A stretch of DNA of 64,000 bases from Litchfieldella anticariensis FP35 = DSM 16096 (GTDB taxonomy: Bacteria > Pseudomonadota > Gammaproteobacteria > Pseudomonadales > Halomonadaceae), in NCBI RefSeq assembly GCF_000409775.1, contig NZ_KE332377.1, positions 62,001 through 126,000 of the forward strand. The letters are read 5' to 3'. The notes below the pieces were generated by a model, which was not told the DNA's origin, did not search any database, and worked only from the letters and a program-made list of their open reading frames with translations. Made by a program: the position numbers and the translations under genes. Positions 50,939-62,133 of the stretch are shown piece by piece (the stretch's first letter is position 1; each line of letters opens with the position of its first letter).

Positions 50939-52123
50939 ATGAGCGCGACAACGACATCTTCGAGTTCCCACGATATCGCCAAGCCGACGACGCCGTTGGC
51001 ACGTTACCGTGCCGATCTTGAGCGCGACGATTTCCAGTACGATGCCGCGCAGGAGCAAGCCGTCGAACACCTGCAACGCCTTTTCGACGATTTGTTGGTG
51101 ATGCCACGCTCGACACCCAGAGCAGTGACTGTCGGCAAGGGGCTCAAGTCACGCATGGCTGGGTTGTTCGGAAAGAAGTTGCCATCGCCATATGAAGGAC
51201 CACCTGCGGTCACAGGGCTTTATTTCTGGGGTGGGGTCGGGCGTGGCAAGACATACTTGGTGGATACTTTCTACGAGACCTTGCCATTCCCGGACAAGAT
51301 GAGAACTCACTTCCACCGTTTCATGCAGCGCGTGCACAACGAGCTGGAACACTATAAAGGTGAGAAGAATCCGCTCAAGCTGATCGCCGCCAAGTTTGCC
51401 TCCGAGGCAAGAGTCATCTGTTTCGACGAGTTCTTCGTCAAGGACATTACCGATGCGATGATCCTGGCCAATTTGCTCGAGGCATTGTTTGAGCGTGGTG
51501 TGGTGTTGGTCGCCACCTCGAACATCGTTCCGGACGATCTCTACAAGGATGGCTTGCAGCGGGCACGTTTCTTGCCAGCCATCGACCTGCTCAAACGTCA
51601 TTGCGCAGTGGTCAATGTCGATTCCGGCGTCGATTACCGGCTCAGGGCGCTGAAGCATGCCGAGATTTTCCATTCGCCACTGGATGCCGCCGCCGAGGCT
51701 GAATTGTCACGCAGTTTTCGTAGTATCGCTGGGGCTGAAGGTGAGGCTGAAGTGCCCATAGAGATCAATCGCCGTCTGCTTACCTCTCGCCGAGTTCACG
51801 ACGATGTGGTGTGGTTCGAGTTTCGTGAGCTTTGCGATGGACCCCGCAGCCAGAATGACTATATCGAGCTGGCGCGTGAATTTCACACCGTGTTGGTGTC
51901 CAACGTCACCCGCATGGGACGGGGGGCCGACGACCAGGCGCGGCGTTTCATCAACATGGTCGATGAGTTCTATGATCGAGGTGTCAAGCTGTTGATGTCT
52001 GCCGAAGCGCCGGCAGAACGGCTCTATAGCGAAGGCAACCTGTCCTTTGAATTCGAACGCACGTTATCGCGACTCAGGGAAATGCAGTCGCATGAGTACC
52101 TGGCGTTGCCGCACAAGCCCTGA
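50939..52123 (+). CDS. zapE: cell-division ATPase ZapE (AFG1-like)
   Basis: A 394-residue AFG1-family ATPase. Walker A is in GLYFWGGVGRGKTYL (about 96-110), and VICFDEFFVKDITDAMIL contains Walker B. In E. coli ZapE binds FtsZ and is needed under low-oxygen or stress conditions. The ATG at 50939 was chosen over an upstream TTG that overlaps the promoter. It lies upstream of rplM. Confidence 0.94.
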   Translation: MSATTTSSSSHDIAKPTTPLARYRADLERDDFQYDAAQEQAVEHLQRLFDDLLVMPRSTPRAVTVGKGLKSRMAGLFGKKLPSPYEGPPAVTGLYFWGGVGRGKTYLVDTFYETLPFPDKMRTHFHRFMQRVHNELEHYKGEKNPLKLIAAKFASEARVICFDEFFVKDITDAMILANLLEALFERGVVLVATSNIVPDDLYKDGLQRARFLPAIDLLKRHCAVVNVDSGVDYRLRALKHAEIFHSPLDAAAEAELSRSFRSIAGAEGEAEVPIEINRRLLTSRRVHDDVVWFEFRELCDGPRSQNDYIELAREFHTVLVSNVTRMGRGADDQARRFINMVDEFYDRGVKLLMSAEAPAERLYSEGNLSFEFERTLSRLREMQSHEYLALPHKP

Positions 52124-52207
52124 CCCGGACTCCGTCCGGAAGCCATAAGCTTTGAAGAACCGTTGCCACAGGAGAGGGCGATGGTAGCGATGGCTTGCGC
52201 GACAGCG

Positions 52208-52237
52208 TTGCCTCGTCGGTGCCTGGTCGTGTACAAT
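52208..52237 (+). promoter_or_regulatory. promoter of rplM-rpsI
   Basis: TTGCCT and TACAAT are separated by 18 bp. A transcript from about 52243 would carry a 130-nt leader before rplM. Confidence 0.55.
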
Positions 52238-52253
52238 GCGCGCTCGCTCGACC

Positions 52254-52290
52254 GTTGCACTGTTTCTTGCCGGTGGCAAAGCAGTGCAAC
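52254..52290 (+). promoter_or_regulatory. hairpin in the rplM leader
   Basis: GTTGCACTG pairs perfectly with CAGTGCAAC, and within it TTGCC pairs with GGCAA around a short loop. The structure is near the 5' end of the predicted transcript. Ribosomal-protein leaders often carry such structures for autoregulation; here this is inference. Confidence 0.45.
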
Positions 52291-52372
52291 CAAGAAAAAT
52301 AGGGATGGTTACGTACAGGCAGTCAAGGCTGTCGTGTACAAGACCCAACACACTAATTTTGGTGATTCATCC

Positions 52373-52801
52373 ATGAAGACGTTCAGTGCTAAGCCGCAGT
52401 CCGTCCAGCGCGATTGGTTCGTCGTCGACGCCACGGACAAGACGCTCGGTCGTCTGGCTACCGAAATCGCTCGCCGCCTGCGTGGCAAGCACAAGCCGGA
52501 ATACACTCCGCATGTCGACACCGGCGATTACATCGTGGTGGTCAATGCCGAGAAGGTGAAGGTGACAGGTAACAAGGCTCAGGCCAAGAACTACTATCGT
52601 CACACCGGTTACCCGGGTGGCCTGCGTTCCATGAATTTCGAGAAGATGATCGATCATGCTCCCGAGCGGATCATCGAGTCTGCCGTTAAAGGCATGTTGC
52701 CGAAGGGACCGTTGGGTCGCGCCATGTATTCCAAGCTCAAGGTCTATGCCGGTGCCGAGCACCCGCATGCCGCCCAGCAGCCGCAAGAACTGAATCTCTA
52801 A
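52373..52801 (+). CDS. rplM: 50S ribosomal protein L13
   Basis: A 142-residue ribosomal protein with the L13 blocks [33 protein letters not shown] and [33 protein letters not shown]. The start is the ATG at 52373. It is cotranscribed with rpsI, 13 bp downstream. Confidence 0.98.
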   Translation: MKTFSAKPQSVQRDWFVVDATDKTLGRLATEIARRLRGKHKPEYTPHVDTGDYIVVVNAEKVKVTGNKAQAKNYYRHTGYPGGLRSMNFEKMIDHAPERIIESAVKGMLPKGPLGRAMYSKLKVYAGAEHPHAAQQPQELNL

Positions 52802-52814
52802 GGGATATTACGCC

Positions 52815-53204
52815 ATGACACAGCAGTATTACGGTACCGGGCGCCGCAAGACTTCCACTGCCCGTGTGTTCCTCAAGCCGGGCACCGGCAAGATCGTCGT
52901 CAATAGCCGCGACTTGAACGACTATTTCGGCCGTGTGACCGGACGCATGGTCGTACGTCAGCCGCTGGAGCTTACCGAGACTCTCGGTCAGTTCGATGTC
53001 TATGTTACCGTCAAGGGCGGCGGTGGTTCAGCTCAGGCTGGCGCCATTCGTCACGGCATTACCCGTGCTCTGATGGAATACAATGAAGATTTCCGCAAGC
53101 CGTTGCGTGCCGCCGGTTACGTAACTCGCGATGCGCGTGAGGTCGAGCGTAAGAAGGTCGGCCTGCGCAAGGCGCGTCGTCGTCCGCAGTTCTCCAAGCG
53201 TTAA
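52815..53204 (+). CDS. rpsI: 30S ribosomal protein S9
   Basis: A 129-residue ribosomal protein starting [25 protein letters not shown] and ending in the basic, P-site tRNA-contacting tail [11 protein letters not shown]. It is the second gene of rplM-rpsI and is followed by a strong terminator. Confidence 0.98.
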   Translation: MTQQYYGTGRRKTSTARVFLKPGTGKIVVNSRDLNDYFGRVTGRMVVRQPLELTETLGQFDVYVTVKGGGGSAQAGAIRHGITRALMEYNEDFRKPLRAAGYVTRDAREVERKKVGLRKARRRPQFSKR

Positions 53205-53223
53205 TTACGCAAGAACAGCGTGG

Positions 53224-53262
53224 AAAAAGCGCTCAGGCCTGTGGGGTCTGGGCGCTTTTTTA
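53224..53262 (+). terminator. rho-independent terminator of rplM-rpsI
   Basis: AAAAAGCGC and CAGGCC pair with GGTCTG and GCGCTTTTTT around a short loop, followed directly by a T-tract, 20 bp after the rpsI stop. Confidence 0.9.
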
Positions 53263-53298
53263 TTTGTAATTCAATGGGTTGGGGGGTGTATACCACTT

Positions 53299-53319
53299 AG
53301 GTCAAGCACCTTTTGACCT
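53299..53319. promoter_or_regulatory. dyad AGGTCAA-N7-TTGACCT upstream of petABC
   Basis: A perfect 7-bp inverted repeat with a 7-bp spacer lies 109 bp before petA. Its right arm contains a TTGACC that could be a -35 box, but no good -10 follows. It may be an operator for control of the bc1 complex; the regulator is not identified. Confidence 0.4.
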
Positions 53320-53427
53320 TGTGTTCGTACTCACCTTTTCTTACCATAACCATCATTTTGTATCCGTAGATCGCGGGATACCTTTTCGCGATAAAGTAGC
53401 GGGTCATTCGATGGGAGAAATCATAAG

Positions 53428-54024
53428 ATGGCAGACAACGGCGTAAACAAGGGGCGGCGCCGTTTCCTCGTGGGTGCTACCACCGTCGTGGGTGCGGTAG
53501 GTGCCGTCGGGGTTGCGGTTCCCTTTGTGGCTTCCTGGCAGCCCAGCGCCAGAGCGAGGGCGGCGGGGGCCCCCGTCCAGGCTGATGTTTCCAAACTCGA
53601 GGTTGGGCAGCAGATGACGGTCGAGTGGCGTGGCAAACCGGTATGGATGGTGCGCCGCGACGATTCCATGGTCGAGCGGATCAAGGAAATAGACCCCTCG
53701 CGCCTGCGCGATCCTGAGTCTGCCGAACCCCAGCAGCCGAGTTATGTAGACCCCGTGTTGCGCTCGATCAAACCCGAATATCTGGTGCTGATCGGTATCT
53801 GTACCCATCTGGGGTGCTCGCCTACTTTTCGCCCTGAGCCCGGTGCTGCTGATCTTGGCGGTAACTGGCCGGGTGGTTATTTCTGTCCCTGCCATGGCTC
53901 GCGTTTCGATTTGGCTGGGCGCGTATTCACTGGCGTGCCGGCGCCTCTGAATCTGGAAGTGCCGCCGTATCGCTATGAAAGCGACAGCATCATCGTGGTT
54001 GGCGAAGACGAGGAGACTGCCTGA
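53428..54024 (+). CDS. petA: ubiquinol-cytochrome c reductase Rieske iron-sulphur subunit
   Basis: A 198-residue subunit of complex III. A twin-arginine-like N-terminus (KGRRRFLVGATT) precedes one membrane helix (about 14-36). The Rieske boxes are CTHLGC (Cys125, His127, Cys130) and CPCHGS (Cys153, Cys155, His156). Its stop overlaps the start of petB (TGATG). First gene of petABC. Confidence 0.97.
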   Translation: MADNGVNKGRRRFLVGATTVVGAVGAVGVAVPFVASWQPSARARAAGAPVQADVSKLEVGQQMTVEWRGKPVWMVRRDDSMVERIKEIDPSRLRDPESAEPQQPSYVDPVLRSIKPEYLVLIGICTHLGCSPTFRPEPGAADLGGNWPGGYFCPCHGSRFDLAGRVFTGVPAPLNLEVPPYRYESDSIIVVGEDEETA

Positions 54025-55283
54025 TGGGTAACCCGAATCGCGTCAAGGCAGAAAGCGGTTTCATGCGCTGGGTCGATGACCGCTTTCCCGCTACTCAGAT
54101 GTGGCAGGATCATCTGTCCAAGTATTACGCACCCAAGAACTTCAATTTCTGGTACTTCTTCGGCTCGCTCGCGCTACTGGTGTTGGTCAACCAGATCCTC
54201 ACCGGTGTCTGGCTTACCATGAGCTACAATCCCACCGCAGAGGGCGCATTCGCCTCCGTCGAGTACATCATGCGTGATGTCGAGTACGGTTGGCTGATTC
54301 GCTACATGCATTCCACTGGTGCATCGGCCTTCTTCGTCGTGGTTTATCTGCACATGTTCCGCGGCTTGATGTATGGCTCTTACAAGGCGCCGCGAGAACT
54401 GGTGTGGGTTTTCGGCATGACGATCTATCTGGCACTAATGGCCGAGGCCTTCATGGGCTACCTGCTGCCTTGGGGACAAATGTCCTACTGGGGAGCTCAG
54501 GTCATCATCTCGCTGTTCTCGGCGATTCCCGTCGTGGGGGCAGAGTTGACGCAGTGGATCCGTGGCGACTACCTGATTTCAGGAATCACTCTGAACCGCT
54601 TTTTCGCTCTGCATGTGGTGGCCTTGCCGATCGTGATCCTGGGCTTGGTCGTCCTGCACTTGATTGCCTTGCATGAAGTGGGATCCAACAATCCCGATGG
54701 GATCGAGATCAAGGACAAGAAGGATGAGGCTGGTCAGCCGCTGGATGGCATTCCGTTCCATCCTTATTACACCGTCAAGGATCTTTTTGGTGTCGCGGTC
54801 TTCCTGTTCGTGTTCTGCGCGGTGATCTTCTATTTTCCTGAAGGTGGTGGTTATTTCATCGAGAAGCCAAACTTCGAACCGTCGGACCCGTTGAAGACAC
54901 CCGACCATATCGCGCCGGTATGGTATTTCACGCCCTTCTACGCGATCCTGCGCGCCGTGACGTTCTCGTTGTTTGGCCTTGACTCCAAGTTCTGGGGTGT
55001 GGTGTTGATGGGAGCGGCGATCGCGATCCTGTTCGTACTGCCTTGGCTGGATCGCAGTCCGGTACGCTCCATGCGTTACAAGGGTTGGTTCTCGCGCATC
55101 ATGCTGGCGTTATTCGCCATCAGCTTCGTGATTCTTGGTGTGCTTGGTGTGCTGCCGGCTACCGGTGGACGAACGCTAGTGGCACAGATCTGCACGGCTG
55201 TGTATTTCGCCTTCTTCTTGCTGATGCCGATCTATACCCGGCTTGAGAAAACCAAACCCGTTCCGGAAAGGGTGACTGGCTAA
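54024..55283 (+). CDS. petB: cytochrome b subunit of the bc1 complex
   Basis: A 419-residue integral protein with eight to nine membrane helices. Haem-ligand His residues are in RYMHSTGASAFFVVVYLHMFRG and NRFFALHVVALPIVILGLVVLHLIALHEVG, and the quinol-site motif PVWY occurs in HIAPVWYFTPFYAILRA. Oxidises ubiquinol with the Rieske protein. It overlaps petA and petC by one base each. Confidence 0.98.
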   Translation: MGNPNRVKAESGFMRWVDDRFPATQMWQDHLSKYYAPKNFNFWYFFGSLALLVLVNQILTGVWLTMSYNPTAEGAFASVEYIMRDVEYGWLIRYMHSTGASAFFVVVYLHMFRGLMYGSYKAPRELVWVFGMTIYLALMAEAFMGYLLPWGQMSYWGAQVIISLFSAIPVVGAELTQWIRGDYLISGITLNRFFALHVVALPIVILGLVVLHLIALHEVGSNNPDGIEIKDKKDEAGQPLDGIPFHPYYTVKDLFGVAVFLFVFCAVIFYFPEGGGYFIEKPNFEPSDPLKTPDHIAPVWYFTPFYAILRAVTFSLFGLDSKFWGVVLMGAAIAILFVLPWLDRSPVRSMRYKGWFSRIMLALFAISFVILGVLGVLPATGGRTLVAQICTAVYFAFFLLMPIYTRLEKTKPVPERVTG

Positions 55284-56050
55284 TGAAAAAGCAACTGTTC
55301 GCACTGCTGTTTGCGCTGGTGCCTTTCACGGCTTTAGCGGCGGCAGAGGCTCATCTGCCGTATTCGATGACACCGGACCTGGATGACAAGGCGTCCTTGC
55401 AGCGTGGTATGCAGTTGTATGTCAATTACTGCATGGGCTGTCACTCTCTGGAGCATCAGCGCTTCGCACGTGCTGCCGAGGACCTGGGTATGCCACAGGA
55501 TCTGGTTGAAGAGAACCTGATCTTCTCTTCCGATCTGGCTTTCAATGACCAGATGCGCAATGCCATGGCCGAGGGGAGTGCCGAAGATTGGTTTGGTGCC
55601 GCGCCGCCCGATCTGACCTTGCATAGCCGTCTGCGTGGTACCGACTGGATCTACTCCTACCTGCTCAGCTTCTACAAGGACCCGGAGCGGCCTACAGGAG
55701 TCAATAACGCCGTTTTCGACTTGGTAGCCATGCCAAATGTGCTCGAACCTTTGCAGGGCGTGCAGGAGATGGTGTGCGCACAGAGCGATCATCCGGTTGG
55801 TGATGCCGAACTCGATCCATTGACCGGCAAGTATCAGTCCTGCGAGGTATTGCAGGTGACGGAGCCGGGACAGATGGAGCCAGCGGAGTTCGAGGAGGCG
55901 GTCTATGATCTGACCAATTTCCTGGCCTACGTTGGAGAGCCGTCTAAACTGCAGGCGCAGGCGCTGGGCCCCAAGGTGTTGATCTTCATCTTCATCTTCG
56001 GTGTCATTGCGTACCTGCTCAAGCGTGAATACTGGCGCGATATTCACTGA
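55283..56050 (+). CDS. petC: cytochrome c1
   Basis: A 255-residue subunit with a signal peptide (about 1-21), the haem-c motif CMGCH (Cys50, Cys53, His54) and a C-terminal membrane anchor (about 230-247, VLIFIFIFGVIAYLL). The start overlaps the petB stop (TAATG). It completes the three-gene bc1 operon, implying aerobic respiration through a cytochrome c oxidase. Confidence 0.96.
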   Translation: MKKQLFALLFALVPFTALAAAEAHLPYSMTPDLDDKASLQRGMQLYVNYCMGCHSLEHQRFARAAEDLGMPQDLVEENLIFSSDLAFNDQMRNAMAEGSAEDWFGAAPPDLTLHSRLRGTDWIYSYLLSFYKDPERPTGVNNAVFDLVAMPNVLEPLQGVQEMVCAQSDHPVGDAELDPLTGKYQSCEVLQVTEPGQMEPAEFEEAVYDLTNFLAYVGEPSKLQAQALGPKVLIFIFIFGVIAYLLKREYWRDIH

Positions 56051-56187
56051 TACGTCAGGCGTTTCGGTGTGGGGCGTGTGGCCTTGGGGTCATGCGCCCC
56101 ATGTTTATGCCAGGGTGATGGCGATACACCCGAAATGGGTCGTGTCGTGTTATCATCATGGCCTCGAATTGATGCGAGGATTGTTTC

Positions 56188-56814
56188 ATGGGTGTAGTGG
56201 CCAAGCGGTCGTCGATGACCTTTTACTCCGGCAGCGATGATCACTTCAGTCATCGCGTACGTATCGTTTTGGCGGAGAAGGGTGTTGCTGTCGACATCCT
56301 GGATGTTACGGAAGACAATCATCCTGAGGAGCTGGCGGACCTCAACCCTTACAACAGCGTACCGACCCTGCTCGATCGCGATCTGGTGCTCTATGAATCC
56401 AAAGTGATGATGGAGTATCTGGACGAGCGGTTCCCGCATCCACCGTTGTTGCCAGTTTATCCGGTAGCGCGTGCGCAGAGTCGGCTATGGATGCATCGCG
56501 TCGAGCGTGAATGGTGCCCTCTGGTCGAACAGATCCAAAACGGTGCCAGGAAGGATGCTGAAAAGGCGCGTAAGGAGCTGCGTGAGAGTCTGGTGGGGAT
56601 TGCACCAATCTTCGAGGATATGCCGTACTTCATGAGTGAGGAGTTCTCGTTGGTGGATTGCTGCCTGGCTCCGCTGTTGTGGCGTTTGCCGGCGCTGGGA
56701 ATTGAATTGCCCGAGAAGCAGGTCAAGCCGTTGATGGCATACATGGAGCGAGTTTTTTCTCGTGATGCCTTCAAGGCCGCGCTATCGGAAACCGAACGCG
56801 AAATGCGTACCTGA
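56188..56814 (+). CDS. sspA: stringent starvation protein A
   Basis: A 208-residue glutathione-S-transferase-fold protein that binds RNA polymerase under stress. The N-terminus [33 protein letters not shown] and the [42 protein letters not shown] region match SspA. It lies downstream of petABC and is followed by sspB. Confidence 0.96.
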   Translation: MGVVAKRSSMTFYSGSDDHFSHRVRIVLAEKGVAVDILDVTEDNHPEELADLNPYNSVPTLLDRDLVLYESKVMMEYLDERFPHPPLLPVYPVARAQSRLWMHRVEREWCPLVEQIQNGARKDAEKARKELRESLVGIAPIFEDMPYFMSEEFSLVDCCLAPLLWRLPALGIELPEKQVKPLMAYMERVFSRDAFKAALSETEREMRT

Positions 56815-56878
56815 ATCCGTCATGGCAGAAGGAGTATCCTCTTTCTGCTGAAACGACCCCAAAGAGGAGGGACTGGCC

Positions 56879-57340
56879 ATGCTTTCGAGTCGCCCTTATC
56901 TCGCCAGGGCCCTTTATCAGTGGCTACTGGACAACGATCAGACCCCTTATATCGTTGTCGATGCCGAGCGCGATGGCGTAGTGGTGCCGGAACAGTTTGT
57001 ACAGAATGGCCAGATCGTGCTTAATATCGCTCCGACAGCGGTTCGCGATCTATTCATGGAAAATGAAGCCATCACCTTCAGTGCACGTTTCAGTGGGCAA
57101 CCCATGCAGGTTGTGGTGCCTTTGGAAGCATTGATAGCGCTTTATGCGCGCGAGAACGGAGTAGGGATGGTATTTGGTCACGAACCCGTGATGCCGGGAT
57201 ATGTCGAACCCTCAAGTGAAGTTGATGCTGAGCAGGAGCGCCCGGCACTGTCCAGCGTGGATAGTGAAGAGAGCGCTCCTGAGCGTGACGAAGAGACAGT
57301 GCCACCCAAGGGGCGTCCATCGCTGCGCGTCATCAAATGA
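56879..57340 (+). CDS. sspB: ClpXP protease specificity-enhancing factor SspB
   Basis: A 153-residue adaptor that delivers ssrA-tagged proteins to ClpXP. The N-terminal domain has SSRPYLARALYQWLLDNDQTPYIVVDA, an acidic flexible linker follows, and the last residues RPSLRVIK form the ClpX-binding tail. A 17-bp stem terminator follows. It is coexpressed with sspA (65-bp gap). Confidence 0.95.
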   Translation: MLSSRPYLARALYQWLLDNDQTPYIVVDAERDGVVVPEQFVQNGQIVLNIAPTAVRDLFMENEAITFSARFSGQPMQVVVPLEALIALYARENGVGMVFGHEPVMPGYVEPSSEVDAEQERPALSSVDSEESAPERDEETVPPKGRPSLRVIK

Positions 57341-57366
57341 GGCACGGTTCTCGCAAGAGAGCGGAT

Positions 57367-57407
57367 ACACAGAACGGCAGGCCATACGGCCTGCCGTTCT
57401 GTGTTTT
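57367..57407 (+). terminator. rho-independent terminator of sspAB
   Basis: A perfect 17-bp stem (ACACAGAACGGCAGGCC and its complement) around the 4-nt loop ATAC is followed by TTT. The T-tract is only on the forward strand, so it mainly ends sspAB ahead of the convergent dolP. Confidence 0.85.
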
Positions 57408-57428
57408 CGAGCCAATGTCAGAAAGTGT

Positions 57429-58009
57429 TCAATCGATGTATTCGAACACTTTGACGATACGCTGTATCCCACCGATGTCGGAAATGGCACTGACAACGCG
57501 ATCTCCCTCTGCGTGGGTGACCAGGCCCATCAGATAGACACTGCCATTCTCGGTGACGGCCCGAATGCGCCCAGCATCGATATTTTCATTGGCGATCAGG
57601 CGGGTGCGGATACGGGCCGTGACCCATGTGTCGGTAGTGCGTTGGGCAATTGGCGCATTGGCAGCCACAGTCAACTCATTATGCACCTGGCGAACATTGC
57701 GCACGTCCTGGGCGATGCTCATGGCCTTGTCTTTGAGTTCCTGACTAGGCACTTGACCGCTAAGCAACACGATACCGTTGTAGCTGTCGACATTGACGTG
57801 AGCATCGTTGAATCGCGCGTCCTGGCTGCCAAGATTGTGGCTGATCTTGGTCTCGATGCTCTGGTCCTCGACTTGGCTGCCAAAGGTGCGTTCACCGTAA
57901 TTCTCGTCGATGGGTCCTTGATGTGTGGCGCTCGTGATGGAAGTACAACCACCGATGGCGAGAGCCAGTCCCAGGATAGCGGGAGTGAAGAATCCTTTTT
58001 TCATAGTCA

Positions 58010-58010
<1 letters not shown>
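57429..58010 (-). CDS. dolP: outer-membrane BON-domain lipoprotein DolP (YraP)
   Basis: A 193-residue lipoprotein with lipobox LAIGGC (Cys22, or Cys20 from the second Met) and two BON domains (about 45-110 and 125-193), the architecture of DolP, which supports outer-membrane integrity. The start overlaps the diaA stop (TAATG); a second ATG two codons later is also possible. Last gene of lpoA-yraN-diaA-dolP. Confidence 0.92.
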
Positions 58011-58977
<967 letters not shown>

Positions 58978-58994
<17 letters not shown>

Positions 58995-60789
58995 CCAGTA
59001 CCCCGCTCAGTCCGTCGAGCAATAGCTCGTTGCGTAAGGGCGGTTGCGGGATCCCATCAATGAAGCGTGCCCAAGGGAGATGACGTTGGATACGTCCGTC
59101 GCTGGTGGCGCTCAGGGTGCCGGTGGCACCGAACAGTTCGCTGCCGGGGATGGTCTGGAACTGTGGTAGACGGCGTCCCAGTTCATAGGCATCGACCCCC
59201 ATGGCGGTCAATTTGAGCAAAGCGGGATCATTATTTCCGCGCAATTCCTGGTAGCTGGTCAAAAAGGGTAGCGCTTCCTCGCCACCAACCGCGGCATCGG
59301 GGATCAGCCAGGGAATGTCAACGAACAGCACGTCGTTGAGGTCATGATCGTCCCGCGGACGTGGGCGTCCCTCGTAGAGGTGTGAGGTCGCATAAATCGG
59401 TAGGTTGCTGGCATAGTAATAATCCAGCGTGGGTGGCACCTGACGAGCATAGCTGGGCAGGGCGAGCAGGAACAGCATATCGATGCCGTCGAGACGGGCG
59501 CGCTCCCCACTGACATTGAGCAGAGGCTTCACGGCACTGGTAACTGTCGCCTGCGGGTTGTAGCGAATCGTGGAGCCGACTTCACCCCCTTGCTCGAGCC
59601 ATGCTTGACGGAACGCTTCTTCCACACGCCAGCCCCATTCGTTGTTGGGAACCAGTATGGCACTACGGCGATGACCGTCGGTATAAGCACGACGTGCTAC
59701 CTGGCGTGCTTCGTCCTCGGCGGATAGGCCGTACTGGTAAAGATTGCGGGCGTTATTGCGCTCTCCATGTCCATAGTTCAATGCCAGAGTTGGCAGTGGG
59801 ACGCTATCGCGGTTTTCCAGTTCGGTGACCAGTTCCTTGTCGAGGGGTCCGATCACGACTTGGGCGCCCGCCATGTTGGCTTCTGCATAGAGGCTTTCCA
59901 GGTTGCCGTTACTGGAATCGAAGAAGGTGAGTTGAGGCGTGGTTTCCCCTTGGTTGACGGCTTGCATGTGGCGCGTTTGGATGCCCTCGCGGATCTGTTG
60001 GGCCACATTGGCCAGTGGGCCGGACTCCGGTAGGAAAATGGCAATACGGCGGACCTCTCGGCCTCGCAGTTCGCGAAGCGCCATCAAGTCTGAGGGGGGG
60101 CGACGGGCGGCGGGGTGGCCGCTATTGCGTTCACGCCACTCCTCGAACTGGCGAAAGAGGCGCTCGATATCACTACTGTTTCGACGTTGCAGCTCGACTA
60201 GCGATAGCCAGCCAGCGGTCAGCTCGGCAGGATCGCGTCCCAGCTTGTCCAGCGCTGAGCGTCCGAGTCGCGTAAGCTGCTTCCAGATTGTGTCATTGAG
60301 CTCGGTGCTGTCGGTAGCAGCTTGGACCTGGAGCAATGCTTCGCTGGCCGCTAGCGATTCACCGACCATGCCTAGTGCCAGCCCTTGCCGGTAACGGAGG
60401 GTGAGGCGCTGCTCCTGTGAAAAGGGAAGATCCTCGTCCAGTATTTGAGTAGCCTGGATGACACTCCAGGGGTCATCGTGGTCGAATGCCAGCTCAGAAA
60501 ATAGTAGTGCCCAGCGAACACGTCCCTCGGGGGATAGAAGCTTGACATCAAGCTCGCTGACGATGTCGAGTGCCTGCTGCGTCTGGCCGCGCTGTGCTAG
60601 AATATCCGCCGCCTTTAAGCGCGTACCTGCCGCTTGCTGGGGGGCTTGCCCCTCGGCTTTCTGCAGTAGTTCGGTCGGTTCAGGTTCGGTGACACGCTCG
60701 ACCATATCCATTGGTGCGCAGCCTGCTACCAGCAGCGCCAACAGGGCGGCGGCGACTAGGCCGCGTCGCGATTTTTCCATCAATCTCAT
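58978..60789 (-). CDS. lpoA: penicillin-binding-protein activator LpoA
   Basis: A 603-residue outer-membrane lipoprotein with lipobox LLVAGCAP (Cys24). The N-terminal part has TPR-like helices (about 40-220) and the C-terminal part a periplasmic-binding-protein-like fold (about 235-590, RRIAIFLPESGPLANVAQQIREG). LpoA stimulates the PBP1A transpeptidase. A second Met at residue 4 is an alternative start. It is divergent from rsmI with only 33 bp between the start codons. Confidence 0.93.
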
Positions 60790-60822
60790 CCCTAATCTCG
60801 ATAACTGGCTTTCGGAATCACA

Positions 60823-61680
60823 ATGACAGATTCAGCTTACGGGGCATTGTACGTGGTCGCCACGCCGATTGGGAATCTCAATGACCTATCGCCCCGTGCA
60901 GCACAAGTACTTGGTGCAGTCTCACTGGTGGCGGCAGAGGACACTCGGCATAGTGCACGCCTATTACGCCATCTCGGAGTGACTTGTCCTTTGCTCTCGT
61001 TGCATGAGCATAATGAGGCGAGTCGTGTCGATCGAATTGCCGGATGCTTGAGTGCCGGGGACGATGTCGCCTTGATTAGCGATGCGGGTACGCCTCTGAT
61101 CAGTGATCCGGGCTTCGTGCTGGTGCGCGAGCTGCGTCGGCTGGGGCATCGTGTCGTTCCCATTCCCGGGCCTTGCGCCTTGGTGACGGCTCTGTCGGCG
61201 GCAGGCTTGCCGACCGATCGTTTCTTGTTCAGTGGCTTCCTGCCTGCCAAGCGAGGTGCACGGCGAGCACGGCTCGAGGCGCTGGTAGCGCGTGATGAGA
61301 CCCTGGTGTTCTATGAGTCGCCGCATCGCATCCGCGATACCTTGCAGGATATAGGCACACTCTTCGGTTCGCGCCACTTGGTGTTGGGACGCGAACTTAC
61401 CAAGGCCTTCGAGACGTTTCTGGAGGGCGATGCCGGCCATTTGCTGGCCACCATGGACGATGACCCCGATCAGGCTCGCGGTGAGTTCGTGGTAATGATT
61501 GCTGGTACTCCACCTCGAGCCGAGGAGAGCCGCAGCGATATTGACGCTTCGGCACTGCTATCGGCCTTGCTCGCCGAGGGACTGGGCGTCAAACAGGTCG
61601 CTGGAGTCGCGGCGCGAGTACTGGGTGGAGCCAAGAAAAGCTGGTATGAGCGAGCCCAGGCACTCAAGGACGGTGCTTGA
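60823..61680 (+). CDS. rsmI: 16S rRNA (cytidine 1402-2'-O)-methyltransferase
   Basis: A 285-residue tetrapyrrole-methylase-fold enzyme that methylates C1402 of 16S rRNA, together with RsmH. Motifs are GALYVVATPIGNLNDLSPRA, VAAEDTRHSARLLRHLG, LISDAGTPLISDPG and VPIPGPCALVTALSAAGLPTDRFLFSGFLP. It is followed within 35 bp by rnpB; both flank the rsmH-ftsL-ftsI cluster. Confidence 0.97.
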   Translation: MTDSAYGALYVVATPIGNLNDLSPRAAQVLGAVSLVAAEDTRHSARLLRHLGVTCPLLSLHEHNEASRVDRIAGCLSAGDDVALISDAGTPLISDPGFVLVRELRRLGHRVVPIPGPCALVTALSAAGLPTDRFLFSGFLPAKRGARRARLEALVARDETLVFYESPHRIRDTLQDIGTLFGSRHLVLGRELTKAFETFLEGDAGHLLATMDDDPDQARGEFVVMIAGTPPRAEESRSDIDASALLSALLAEGLGVKQVAGVAARVLGGAKKSWYERAQALKDGA

Positions 61681-61715
61681 GGGGGCTTCGCAGCACTGTT
61701 ATTCTTCGCTGCTGG

Positions 61716-62064
<349 letters not shown>

Positions 62065-62081
62065 CCCTCATGTTTCGAGCC

Positions 62082-62103
62082 TGAAGCATTTTCGACTGCT
62101 TCA
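62082..62103 (+). terminator. hairpin after rnpB
   Basis: TGAAGCA pairs perfectly with TGCTTCA around an 8-nt loop, followed by TTATCGTTT. It lies 17 bp after the RNase P RNA and 30 bp before rsmH, so it may end rnpB transcription. Confidence 0.45.
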
Positions 62104-62133
62104 TTATCGTTTGCCGCCTTCTTCGAGTACCGC

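Noticed and set aside
60590-60605. TAGAAT -10 box for rsmI inside lpoA
   Set aside because: No suitable -35 box at the right distance and the codons are normal for lpoA; it could still act but the evidence is too thin.
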